Source: Achromobacter marplatensis
GTDB taxonomy: Bacteria > Pseudomonadota > Gammaproteobacteria > Burkholderiales > Burkholderiaceae_B
Direction: 5' to 3'
Assembly: GCF_002209535.1 (NCBI RefSeq)
Contig: NZ_NJIG01000012.1
Coordinates: 62,001-126,000 of the forward strand
Length of the DNA: 64,000 nucleotides
In this document: one piece after another, positions 34,923-44,017 of the stretch
Layout: each line of letters opens with the position of its first letter
Numbering within the stretch: position 1 is the first letter of the stretch
Made by a program: the position numbers and the translations under genes
Notes under the pieces: model-generated
The model's input: only the letters and a program-made list of their open reading frames with translations
Database searches by the model: none
Told to the model about the DNA's origin: nothing

Positions 34923-37286
34923 ATGACCGGACTCTGGAAATGGTGGGCCCGCCGCGCGGCCAAGATGAGAGCGAAGGCTATGAGGGCCGAGCAACCGGAC
35001 ACTGGACTGGGCGCAGATGCACCGATTAGGAATGTGGCCCAAGACCGCCTGAAGAGGTCCGACTTCGCTGGCCGCTTAGCGGGCGTGTTGTCGGAGCGCA
35101 ATTTGCGCGAGGGCAGGGTGTTCGCCATTCGAGGGGGCTGGGGTTTTGGCAAGTCATCCCTTAAAAATCTAATCGCTGAGCGGCTCGATGAGAGACAGCA
35201 AGGTGCAGACTGGCTCGATTTCAATCCGTGGCAGTGGGGCGATAGCGATGCGATAGTCCGTGAACTCTTTGGACAGATCGCAGATCGCCTCGGGGGCGAC
35301 CAGTCGAAGGCTGCACGAGGCCGCGCTGAAGCATTGCGGCGCTACGGGGCGATCGTAAGCGGCATCGCGAAGCCCATTAAGACGGCCGGAGGGAATAGTC
35401 AAGGAATCTCGACTGTCCTGACTAGCGCGTCGGTGATTGCTGTGGCTTCGGCAGTAGGCTCTGATATGCCTGCGGTTACTACGGTGGCGGCTACCCTCGC
35501 TGGTTTAGCAATTTGCATGACCGTGCTCGGGCGCCTAATGGTTTACCTCGGCCGTGATAGGTCTGGTGACCCGTTAGACAAGGTGCGCGGAGATCTGGAG
35601 ACTCGTCTTCGTAAGCTGGATCGTCCGCTGGTGGTCTTTGTGGACGACATCGACAGGCTGGAGCCGGAGCAAATCAGGCTGCTCCTGCGCCATGTGAAGG
35701 CCAACGCTAACTTGCCGAACATCGTCTTCGTCCTGCTGTTTCAACTCAACATCGTGGAGCGAGCACTTGATCCTGTTGCCGACAACGACGGTCGCGCCTT
35801 CCTGGAAAAGATAGTGCAGGCGAGTTTCGACCTGCCGGTAGTACCGGTCGCGGCTGTGCGCCGCATCTTTCTGGAGGAGCTGGCCGAGGTAGCAGGACTC
35901 TACGCGACAGAAGAAAATGGTTTTTCCGAGATCGAGTGGAGTACAGCCTTGGTCGACTGTATCCAACCGCGGCTGCGCAACCTCCGAGACGCGCGCCGAC
36001 TTATCTCGTCCGTTGCCGCGCATCTGCCATTGCATGGGGCCAATGATGCGTTCGAGGTAAATATATTGGATTTTCTGGTCCTAGAGACCCTCCGGGTGTT
36101 CGAACCTAGTCTCCACGGCTCGCTCTTTCGAGAGAGAGGACTTCTGTTGCAGGAGCTTGGCCGGAGGAGCCAAGAACAGCCGAAACAAGACGAGGCTGCA
36201 GAAGAGCGCCTGTTAGAGAACGTTCCGGATGAGCGCCGTGCTATCGCTCGAGTGACGATCCGCCATCTCTTTCCCCCTCTTGCAAATGCTGTTGGGGGCG
36301 TCATTACCACGCGCGAATCACGAGCACCATGGAGTGCAGGTAAGCGGATTTGCTCAATTCGGCACTTCTCGCGGTACTTCGAACTGCAGACGGCGGATGG
36401 CGAAATGTCCGAGCAGCGCTTCTCTGCATTCCTTGCCGCCACGGAGACGCAGGAGGGATTAGCCGGGTCAATCTTCGAACTTGAAAACGAAGGTTTGCTG
36501 CCTGCGCTCGCTGAGAGACTATACGAAGCTGCCGAGCGGCTCCCGACGGACAACGCCGCCGGGTTGATCTCGACCATGTTTGGAATCGCAGAGAAGCTCC
36601 GGGATCAACATGCCGGCTCCCAATTCAGATCTCCGGATTTTTCAATGGCGATGGCGGTGAACGCAGTGTTGGGACGCGTGCCGGAGGCCGAACGACGTAG
36701 TCTGGTGCTGGAGGCGCTTCGCAGCAGCAAATCGTTGTCCGTCGCTGCGACCCTTATCAACTCGAACACTAAGCTTAAAGAGCGCTTCCGCAGTGATTTT
36801 GAGCCCAAGTTGGACCATGATTCCGTCGAGGCTCTGAAGAGTGAGTGGTTGACGCTGGTGAGGGGGCGCGCTGCGGAGGGAGACGGAGCATTAATAGCCG
36901 ACCCTGATCTTATTTTTCAGCTTTACAGGTGGCGAGACTATTCCGGGTCCCTCGATGAACCGAGAGCCTGGGTCGCCAGGATGATCGAGACAGATGAAGG
37001 CTTCATGCGCATTGTTGTGCGCATGAAGCAGAAGATCCTGAGCCATACTTCAGGCGACCGTTTCACCACAGAAAGCAGCCGCTTCTATAGGGATGCAATT
37101 GAGGACTTCATCGGTATTGATGTCGCATGGGCTCGGTGCCAAGCTATCGACCCCTCACAGTTCCCGGAGAGCGAGGACGCATTACGCGGCTTGCGCAACT
37201 CCATTGCGGCTTGGACGGGACTCGGAGTTCGCAGAGATCGCCACACGACGCCTGACGGAGGCATGTCCAGTGCCGATCTAAATTAG
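34923..37286 (+). CDS. KAP family P-loop NTPase
   Basis: 787 residues with GGAG upstream of the ATG. Walker A is GGWGFGKSS at residues 71-79, and Walker B is LVVFVDDIDR at about 236-245. Between them are two membrane-like helices (about 163-180 and 184-208), the hallmark insertion of KAP NTPases, so the protein is probably anchored at the inner membrane. The FNPWQWGD segment after Walker A is also typical. The C-terminal 400 residues are a helical domain without a recognised enzyme motif. KAP members include PifA of F plasmid, which blocks phage T7, so a defence role is plausible. The HEPN gene follows 105 bases later. Confidence 0.85.
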   Translation: MTGLWKWWARRAAKMRAKAMRAEQPDTGLGADAPIRNVAQDRLKRSDFAGRLAGVLSERNLREGRVFAIRGGWGFGKSSLKNLIAERLDERQQGADWLDFNPWQWGDSDAIVRELFGQIADRLGGDQSKAARGRAEALRRYGAIVSGIAKPIKTAGGNSQGISTVLTSASVIAVASAVGSDMPAVTTVAATLAGLAICMTVLGRLMVYLGRDRSGDPLDKVRGDLETRLRKLDRPLVVFVDDIDRLEPEQIRLLLRHVKANANLPNIVFVLLFQLNIVERALDPVADNDGRAFLEKIVQASFDLPVVPVAAVRRIFLEELAEVAGLYATEENGFSEIEWSTALVDCIQPRLRNLRDARRLISSVAAHLPLHGANDAFEVNILDFLVLETLRVFEPSLHGSLFRERGLLLQELGRRSQEQPKQDEAAEERLLENVPDERRAIARVTIRHLFPPLANAVGGVITTRESRAPWSAGKRICSIRHFSRYFELQTADGEMSEQRFSAFLAATETQEGLAGSIFELENEGLLPALAERLYEAAERLPTDNAAGLISTMFGIAEKLRDQHAGSQFRSPDFSMAMAVNAVLGRVPEAERRSLVLEALRSSKSLSVAATLINSNTKLKERFRSDFEPKLDHDSVEALKSEWLTLVRGRAAEGDGALIADPDLIFQLYRWRDYSGSLDEPRAWVARMIETDEGFMRIVVRMKQKILSHTSGDRFTTESSRFYRDAIEDFIGIDVAWARCQAIDPSQFPESEDALRGLRNSIAAWTGLGVRRDRHTTPDGGMSSADLN

Positions 37287-37391
37287 CGCTGCCTCTGCAG
37301 GCCATTGCGCACGTATGTCGAGGAAGCCTAGGGCGACCTCGCTATTGAATGGCACGGCTTTAGTGCCGGACTTTACTACCTGAGCGAAGAA

Positions 37392-38720
37392 TTGGATCAG
37401 CATCTCCTCACATGCCTGCAAAGTCTCTGGACTGCGGTGCGCAGCCCTTACGATGACCTTTGGTCCATGCCAGAGTTCAAGCGCGTCATTGAAGCTTGTC
37501 AGCCGTATGTTCGGAGCGGCAAGCGAGGATTCAGCGATGCGTTTGCTTTCAGCAATGCTCTGAAAGCGCTGGGGCTTCCGTTTGGCGGCGCCCCGGATAG
37601 TGTGGACTTGGACCTGCGGACTGTGGCTTCACAGCTGATCGGTGCGTGCCAGAGTACAGTGCAACAGCGAACGCACTTTTGCCCTCTTGACCTGGCAGGC
37701 GAACTACCTCGGCTCGAATTTGGTACGGCGACCGTCCGCAGCTTTTCACGGGAGGAGCTTGCTATGGCCTTCGAAGTTGACCGTATGGCGGCACATCATC
37801 CATCTGGCAAATGGGATCTCGAAAGACTCTGCCAACTCCAATGGCTGGTCGTTCGCGAAGAGATACTCGTCCGAGACTCTCCTTCTGGCCGAGCTTCGCC
37901 GTTCTTTGAGGAACCATTCAATCCTGACTGGGGGGCAGTGCATCCCCATGAGAATGGTTGGCCAGAAGCAGTTGCAGACGCCGTGTTTTTTCTCCTATTG
38001 GCTCCGTGGGAACGATGGACCGCGATGCCCAGGACCAACATCTTCGGATTTCAGATTCCTTGGATTTACACAATCGATTCGGACCCGTTCAAGCTCCCGG
38101 CTGCGCCACCATCGGCCGACAATCTCTCTTTTTCCCCCGAATTCTGGACCGATCGATGGGGTGTTGAGCATGAGGTTCAGGCGCCTGCTCGAGTTGGCTT
38201 TGACGAAGCAGTCTCCGAGGAATTGCCGCTCATGAACCAATCGGCGTGGGCGAGCCTGCAACTAGCGCAGACTTCTCCCCTCTTTGACACGCCTGTTCAA
38301 CATTTCTTGGTACGTGCCTTTCAGGCAAACGGTGTAGATGAGTTCCTCGGTCACATAACTGCAATTGAGGCGGCCGTGGGGCATATTGATGATCACCGTC
38401 CAGGGAAAGACCGCGCCAATCCGAGAGCTCGCATGAAATCGACAGAGCGTGTAGCGGTCCGGCTTGCGGCCCTCGTCGGCGACGGTGCCGCTGCTGCGCA
38501 GTTTCGCCATATTTTCGATCTTAGAAGCGCCTTTATCCATGGGCGAGCCGACCTCAACCCGATCTCGACCAAAGAGCGGCTTACGGCTCGTAGCTTAGCG
38601 CGCCGCGCTGCCCGGGGTCTCGTTGACCTGGCTGTAGGTCAGCCCTTGACAAGAGAGGTCGCCCTCGAGCAACTGCTGGAAGCTGGCATTCAACTTACTG
38701 CTCGACCGACCTCAGCATAG
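37392..38720 (+). CDS. HEPN-domain protein, candidate partner of the KAP NTPase
   Basis: About 442 residues counted from a TTG at 37392. The open frame extends back to 37332 with protein-like sequence (GDLAIEWHGFSAGLYYLSEE) but no standard start, so the true start is uncertain. Near the C-terminus IFDLRSAFIHGR contains an Rx4H motif (R378, H383 in this numbering) and resembles the HEPN domain of ApeA-like abortive-infection RNases. The first 300 residues are not recognised. It is downstream of the KAP gene on the same strand, so the two may form a sensor-effector pair; this is inference. Confidence 0.65.
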   Translation: MDQHLLTCLQSLWTAVRSPYDDLWSMPEFKRVIEACQPYVRSGKRGFSDAFAFSNALKALGLPFGGAPDSVDLDLRTVASQLIGACQSTVQQRTHFCPLDLAGELPRLEFGTATVRSFSREELAMAFEVDRMAAHHPSGKWDLERLCQLQWLVVREEILVRDSPSGRASPFFEEPFNPDWGAVHPHENGWPEAVADAVFFLLLAPWERWTAMPRTNIFGFQIPWIYTIDSDPFKLPAAPPSADNLSFSPEFWTDRWGVEHEVQAPARVGFDEAVSEELPLMNQSAWASLQLAQTSPLFDTPVQHFLVRAFQANGVDEFLGHITAIEAAVGHIDDHRPGKDRANPRARMKSTERVAVRLAALVGDGAAAAQFRHIFDLRSAFIHGRADLNPISTKERLTARSLARRAARGLVDLAVGQPLTREVALEQLLEAGIQLTARPTSA

Positions 38721-38953
38721 CTCTGCTCTTGAAGTCCTATTCGATGTGTCGAAGTTTGTTCTGGGGGACGTCCATGTGGCAGCTGCCACATGCACAGATC
38801 GGCGGCTTCGGTGCGAGAAAATCACCACTTGACCCTTTGCCGCAGCGGAGTCCGCCTCCCCCATGGGGGGACCACAACGATACTCACGTCCTTGCGCGGC
38901 TGCTCATGTGAGATTTGAGCGCTAACATGTTCCAAACTCACCTGAGGAGGGCT

Positions 38954-39706
38954 ATGACATCGATAACCATCTTGTACCGAGCCGTGCATACGAAGACGCG
39001 GTGGCGAGAAGCGCATGGTCACACTTCACTGAATAACGCGCTGCATGGGCGCAATGACGGCGCGCCTGGCTTGTTCGCGCATCGCGCCCGCATTAATTAC
39101 ACGAAGCACGGTGAGCCGCTTTACGCAGTCATTTGGGAAGATGGAGCAACCGTCGGCTTTGTGGTGAAGCCAGATACCTCAACCAGTGAGGGAACTGCTT
39201 ACGTACGAGTTCCGGTCGATGTGCTTCTTGCATACGAGGCCCGAAAATGCGCCTCTCCAACTGAACTAGAGGCCCACTTCCAGGCGCCAGCCGACGATGA
39301 TTCGATGCGGACGCTGCATATATTTGAAGAGCTACCGCGCCATTCACAAGGTGAGGAAGGGGGCACTTATTTAAGAGAGCATCTTGTCCGCGAACGCGAC
39401 TCGGCACTCGCCGACGCAAAAAAAGGGACATTCTGGAGGCTACGGGCCGGCTTGCTTGCGAAGCTTGTCGGTTCGACTTTCGAGTTGCGTACGGCGAACT
39501 AGGTACAGGATTTTGCGAGGTACATCACTTAAAGCCTTTGGCCGGTCGTAGCGAAAGCGAAACGACGTCTTTCGAGGATCTTGCGATCCTTTGTTCCAAT
39601 TGCCACAGCATCATCCATAGGACCTTACCGATGTGGTCGGTGACTGAGCTTGCCGCGCACATCTCGAGTAGAAGGGCGGTGGATGATACTCAACTCCCCC
39701 TTGACT
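38954..39706 (+). pseudogene. HNH endonuclease, frame broken at an A7 run
   Basis: The ATG at 38954 has a perfect GAGGAGG site. The first about 155 residues are an unassigned domain (RINYTKHGEPLYAVIWEDGA and onward). After the A7 run (39418-39424) the main frame reaches a stop at 39500, whereas a -1 shift at that run continues as RDILEATGRLACEACRFDFR, then GFCEVHHLKPLAG and DLAILCSNCHSIIHR, a complete HNH nuclease domain ending at 39706. Either one A has been lost (mutation or sequencing error) or the run works as a programmed -1 slip site. Restored, the protein would be about 250 residues. Confidence 0.75.
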
Positions 39707-39799
39707 GACTGCCGCGTTAGCGGATGTCTCGCCAATGCACAGGCGCGCTGGCGACGCCAACGCGTTCGGCCTCTTCGACCTCGCCACGCAAGCGCTTGG

Positions 39800-40545
39800 T
39801 CAGGATAGTTGAACGCCCAGCAGGGCTAGAGCGTCAGCGGCATGCCGAAGCGCCTCGGTTCGCTCCTGCTCGAGCCGCTGGGGGTAAGGCGGGTCGATCT
39901 CGTGGGTCGTGCAAAGCGGGTTGTTGCATTGACAGGGCCGGATGGCGTTCACCCTGATGCCTTCGTCGAGCGTCATGCGCAGCGTGTTGAGCTTCGTCGA
40001 GCAACTCGTGAGCTCCGCCGAGACACGCGCGTCAGGGAAGGCGTGGCTTGGCGGCACGCGCGAAATGATCGCCCCCAGGCGGTCGCGCCAAATGCCAGTG
40101 TTAAGGGCCCCTATGGTGTCCGCGATGGCCTGCCTGAATGCCGGCATAGAGCTCTCACAGTGGATAGGCGTTTGAAAAGCAGGCCGGTCGAACAGCCGCG
40201 CGACAAGCAAACCAGCCTCTTTCTCGGTCGCAGGATCGAGCTCCAGCGTGAACTTGCGAAGCTCCGCCTCGTCGTCGGGCAACTCTTCCCCGTTGAAGAA
40301 GCGGTGAAGTACTGACGGCGCGTGAAAGCGCAGGTGCTCCTCGAAATCCGGGCCAGACCACACCTGGCAAATCTTGATCTTCTTGGAGTCCGCGTGGACC
40401 TTGCAGTTGTCTTTGGTCTCGGCACTCACGTTCCCCCCGGCTATCACGATGACCTCATGGGGCGGCTTGGCTTGCGTGTTCGTCAGTCGGTTGATGTTTT
40501 TCTTGGCTTTGGCCAGCGTGAACTTCTGCCAGTTCGCGCCGCTTG
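39800..40545 (-). pseudogene. Truncated island gene cut by an IS3 element
   Basis: About 245 residues of open frame run from the IS3 remnant to a stop at 39800. The N-terminal portion (QKFTLAKAKKNINRLTNTQA, VIAGGNVSAETKDN, IKICQVWSGPDFEEHLRFHA) looks like an alpha/beta nuclease-like or sensor domain whose beginning is missing; the C-terminal part has a CQCNNPLC motif. Listed starts such as the GTG near 40447 lie inside the domain, so this is a 5'-truncated gene. I do not recognise the family with confidence. Confidence 0.55.
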
Positions 40546-40552
40546 GCGGCCT

Positions 40553-40819
40553 TCAGACTTTTTTTCGCACCGCCTCCTGCAGGATCTGCTTGTCCAATGT
40601 CAGATCAGCGACGATGCGCCGCAGCCGTGCGTTCTCATCCTCGAGTTGCTTGAGCTTACGCAGTTCGCTTACACCGAAGTCGGCGTACTTCTTCTTCCAG
40701 GTATAGAAGGTCGCCTCCGACACACCAAGCTGCCGACAGACGTCGACCACCGGCGTACCGCTATCTGCCAGTCGCAGCGCATACGTGATCTGCTCTTCGG
40801 TAAATCTCGACCGTTTCAT
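40553..40819 (-). CDS. IS3-family orfA (transposase HTH subunit), IS truncated
   Basis: 88 residues: KRSRFTEEQITYALRLADSG, then VVDVCRQLGVSEATFYTWKK, and a leucine-zipper region (LEDENARLRRIVADLTLDKQ), the standard OrfA of IS3 elements. It ends on an A7 run that normally drives -1 frameshifting into orfB, but orfB is missing: within about 30 bases the sequence runs into the truncated gene above. OrfA alone is not expected to transpose. Confidence 0.85.
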   Translation of the reverse strand: MKRSRFTEEQITYALRLADSGTPVVDVCRQLGVSEATFYTWKKKYADFGVSELRKLKQLEDENARLRRIVADLTLDKQILQEAVRKKV

Positions 40820-41401
40820 GGCTTCTCCTCGCCCCGCTTGGGGCGCTGAGAAGCAACCATACCTCTAGTTTTGACCTGTACGGATATTCCGGGGGCACGT
40901 CACCTCTCCAATCACACGAGCCGCTTGAAGTAGGCTTTCTGGTTTGGCTCATGCCACCATTTTCAACTCCCTCCAGGCAGCGGCCAATCGCGAATTCAAT
41001 TTCCACAGGTGGGATGGCGAGCAGCTACGTCAGAGTAATCTGCCACGGCACGCGAAAGTTCAGGCAAGGGGTCTCAGAGGGATCGACCTTTCGATCTTGC
41101 CCCGTTGGCAAGTTAACGACACCTAAGCTTCTGGGGGAGAGGCTCGATAAGGTGTGTATCGGTGAAAGTTTTTCAAGTGCAATGCCCGAGAGCTGCGGAA
41201 AACTGGTGCGAATTGGGTCTTCAACGATCAGCGTTTTCAGTCTAGGTCGTATCCTGAGAGCAGAGACTGTGTAAAATTTTTGCTGTAATCTAGCTATATT
41301 TAGATACAATTGGATCGAGCAGTCTACTCGATGCGCATGGGTATCTGGTGGGGTGCGCTGTTGAATTTCGCTGTCACAAGAACTGAAGGACGTCAGGAGA
41401 A
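40820..41401. other. IS end and upstream region of the Kiwa genes
   Basis: About 580 bases. The first 100 are probably the outer part of the IS3 remnant. The rest is AT-richer and has no convincing gene; open frames here lack ribosome sites. TACAAT at 41305-41310 with TTGCTG 19 bases upstream could be a weak promoter for the Kiwa genes. Confidence 0.4.
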
Positions 41402-41461
41402 ATGGTGAAAAAAAAACAGTCGTACGATTTTCCCAAACACCCGTTAGTTGCGCGGGAATAA
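41402..41461 (+). CDS. Possible 18-19 residue leader ORF before kwaA
   Basis: AGGAG precedes ATG (41402) and GTG (41405); the GTG is at the better distance. The peptide is MVKKKQSYDFPKHPLVARE or one residue pair shorter, and its codons include a run of nine A. It ends 45 bases before the kwaA ATG, which itself has no good ribosome site. Could be a leader peptide or a chance ORF. Confidence 0.3.
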   Translation: MVKKKQSYDFPKHPLVARE

Positions 41462-41506
41462 CCTCCTTGCGCTTTGGGGCGGCGCCGGACACAGCGTGGT
41501 TACCTC

Positions 41507-42094
41507 ATGACTTCCAACCGAATTGCCGAGAAATTTGAGTTATACATTATTTCATTGTGGCTTCTATTTTTGCTAATCATAGTCGTCACGATTGATATTC
41601 CGATCTGCTTCCAGCCTGAATGCAGTTTTATCGGTATGGGGGAGCTGGCGCGCCGGAATGTTGTTCCGGCCATTGCTCTTCTGCTAGTTGGGCTAGGAGG
41701 TCTTTACTATTTCCGATTCAACTACAAAATTGCTGGAAGTAAATCGATACCGGTCGAAGTAAATTCGGTTGAGGATATCAACTATGAGCATCTGACTTTT
41801 CTAACCACGTACATTATTCCGCTTATTTGCTTTAATCTGACAAGTGAGCGCTATCTAATTGCTCTAGTGCTTCTTCTGATCGTCATCGGTATTATCTATG
41901 TCAGAACAGATAAGTTCTACGCAAATCCTACTCTTGCGGTTCTAGGGTTTCGCCTATATTCCGTGAAGGTGACTCGCCGTACCGGCGAGGAAGTGAAGGT
42001 GGCATTAATAACGAAGGACCAAATCAAAGATGGAGACAAGATCCGATTCTTGGAATTGGACGGTCGCGTCTATTTTGCAAAGAGGAATTCATGA
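41507..42094 (+). CDS. kwaA: Kiwa anti-phage membrane protein KwaA
   Basis: 195 residues from the ATG at 41507, which begins the conserved-looking N-terminus. Four membrane helices are predicted (about residues 12-29, 52-69, 103-120 and 122-140), and the C-terminal about 50 residues are cytosolic (YSVKVTRRTGEEVKVALITK). Size, topology and position directly before a DUF4868 gene fit KwaA of the Kiwa system, reported to sense phage attack at the membrane. The stop overlaps the kwaB start by 4 bases. AT-rich base use sets the pair apart from the core genome. Confidence 0.75.
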   Translation: MTSNRIAEKFELYIISLWLLFLLIIVVTIDIPICFQPECSFIGMGELARRNVVPAIALLLVGLGGLYYFRFNYKIAGSKSIPVEVNSVEDINYEHLTFLTTYIIPLICFNLTSERYLIALVLLLIVIGIIYVRTDKFYANPTLAVLGFRLYSVKVTRRTGEEVKVALITKDQIKDGDKIRFLELDGRVYFAKRNS

Positions 42095-43059
42095 GCCTTG
42101 ACGCGCTGCGAGCGAGAATATCAGACGTAATTTCAGATCCGGCCTGCTCTGCCGAGTTCTACTTTCTGCTTGAGGATGACGGTCAAATCTCTATCAAGCG
42201 GGCAGACATCGATGAGGGTGCTTCTGATGAGTTGACTCGAAACTTCATCGAAACGATTGGGAGCACGGTTTTGTTGAACGACGAACTCTCGCTGCTGAAC
42301 ATTTCCGGAGCGGATGATCGTGCGAATGCAATCTATCGATATGACTTGCCCGAGGTGCCGGCTCAAATCCAGAATTTGGCTACTGTTCTTCAGCGAGACG
42401 ACTTTGAAGTCTTTAATTTCGAAGCTGACGAATTAGCTCATTTGGAGGGGATATTAGTAATTCTAGGGCATGGTCGGCAGCAACTTGCCTTATATAAACA
42501 TCAATACCCAATAGCGCTACTCAAGCGCGATAGTGCCTTTAGCCTAGTTAGAGTAAGAAATCAAAATAGGCTTGTTAAGCTTGAGGATGACATTCTTCGT
42601 ATCAACTCAAAATTTGAATTCATGCGCATTGGCGACGAATATTTCATCGTTGATATTAAGACGCTGGAACGATTCTTCGGCTTTCATGAGGCGGTGCGAA
42701 ATATCGCCACGGAGGGAATAGCCAATATTGATCGAGCAGACATAGTCGTCGATACGGCGGCGCTCACGGCTAGGCTTGACGATATTTCATTCTCGCGAAA
42801 ACTCATTCGCGCAGCAAGGGAGTCACCGGTTCTTGGTGTTATTCCAAACGCTCAGGTGATAACTTTCGTCAATACTCATCCGGCGCTTCAGGGGAGATTC
42901 CGGCTAAGCGATGACGGTTCTAAGCTCAAGCTGGATACAAAGGTCTCACAGGACCTTTTCCTCAAGCTCTTGAATGACGATTTTCTGCAGTCTGAGCTAA
43001 CGAAGCGCTACTACGCTAGTCTGGCGAAAGACAATCTTGCGACGGCCGCGGTGCCGTGA
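42091..43059 (+). CDS. kwaB: Kiwa anti-phage protein KwaB (DUF4868)
   Basis: 322 residues, soluble. The order of segments (FFLLEDDGQISIKRADIDEG-like opening, LYKHQYPIALLKRDSAFSLV in the middle, FEFMRIGDEYFIVDIKTLERFF) is that of DUF4868 proteins, the KwaB effector of Kiwa, which binds DNA and blocks phage replication and late transcription in published work. Translationally coupled to kwaA by a 4-base overlap. Recognition is by remembered family pattern and by the KwaA-like neighbour. Confidence 0.8.
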   Translation: MSLDALRARISDVISDPACSAEFYFLLEDDGQISIKRADIDEGASDELTRNFIETIGSTVLLNDELSLLNISGADDRANAIYRYDLPEVPAQIQNLATVLQRDDFEVFNFEADELAHLEGILVILGHGRQQLALYKHQYPIALLKRDSAFSLVRVRNQNRLVKLEDDILRINSKFEFMRIGDEYFIVDIKTLERFFGFHEAVRNIATEGIANIDRADIVVDTAALTARLDDISFSRKLIRAARESPVLGVIPNAQVITFVNTHPALQGRFRLSDDGSKLKLDTKVSQDLFLKLLNDDFLQSELTKRYYASLAKDNLATAAVP

Positions 43060-43219
43060 CTTTTCTTGCAGATGGAGGAGGGCGCGATGCTAGTGTGCTG
43101 TCCCGCAGATACGCCCGCACGGAAACCTCCCCTAGCCGCCATGCGTTGTTGAAAATCCTTGCGATATCTACGGGGCGCTGCGGTTTGCGCGCTCGGGGCT
43201 GCGTTTTAGCTCGAGTTTT

Positions 43220-44017
43220 TCAAATGCGGTAGTCGACAATTTCTTTGCGATCAAGTTCGCCTGCCGGCACTAACTTGTAGTGGCGTTCCTCTACGACCTT
43301 GAGTTCGTCATCATCGATTTTTAGCTCAAACAAGGCAATTTGTTCGCTGCTGATGAATTGAGCAGATATGGCGCGGCATCTAAGGGTCGGATATTTTTGC
43401 TTGCACCAGGCGGTGTCTTGAGCTGTCTGCACGGCAGAGATTTGATCGCTCCCGCCTTTTGCCTGTACCGGAATGACATAGTGACAACCGTATCTATCGA
43501 GGCCCACGTACAGCTCATCGATCTCAATCTGCCCGATGCCCTTTACGCTCGTCCGCAGGTGGTTTTGCAGCGAAAATGTAGTTAGACCGAGGAAGATGTC
43601 GATAAGGCGGTTGTATCGTACTTTGGCCAACAACGCCTGTTCGTCGTCAAGCGCATAGGCGCCAATAATTTCAGGGGTATTGTCGGGAATACGAATAACG
43701 GCTAAGTTCGGATTGGGAACGATGCGATTGGCTGTTGCTAGCCGAAAACGGTACTTGGACCGTCCTATTAACTCAATGATCCATTCACGACCTTCCGGCT
43801 GCGTCGCCAGTATTCGTGCGGGCATTGGAGTGCGGAAGCGAATCGAGTAGATTACATCGCCAAGATTGTCCGGTAGAGCGATATCGAGTTGTTCTGCCGC
43901 TTCCTTCAGCGCCTTGCGCTCAAAAGGGATTTCGGTCATCCCCTCTACAAACTTATCGAAAAATATTTTCTCGATAAGTTGGTGATAGCGGCTTGGCGTC
44001 TTGATGCTCTCGTTCAT
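43220..44017 (-). CDS. Putative type II restriction endonuclease
   Basis: 265 residues. A PD-(D/E)XK-like core is visible: IEIDELYVGLDRYG at residues 164-177 and VIPVQAKGG at 181-189, where D167 and Q185-A-K187 would be the metal and catalytic residues (QxK variant). The start overlaps the methyltransferase stop by 4 bases, so both are made from one transcript, and the gene order M then R allows protection before cutting. Recognition sequence unknown. No close family name comes to mind, so the call rests on the motif and context. Confidence 0.75.
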   Translation of the reverse strand: MNESIKTPSRYHQLIEKIFFDKFVEGMTEIPFERKALKEAAEQLDIALPDNLGDVIYSIRFRTPMPARILATQPEGREWIIELIGRSKYRFRLATANRIVPNPNLAVIRIPDNTPEIIGAYALDDEQALLAKVRYNRLIDIFLGLTTFSLQNHLRTSVKGIGQIEIDELYVGLDRYGCHYVIPVQAKGGSDQISAVQTAQDTAWCKQKYPTLRCRAISAQFISSEQIALFELKIDDDELKVVEERHYKLVPAGELDRKEIVDYRI

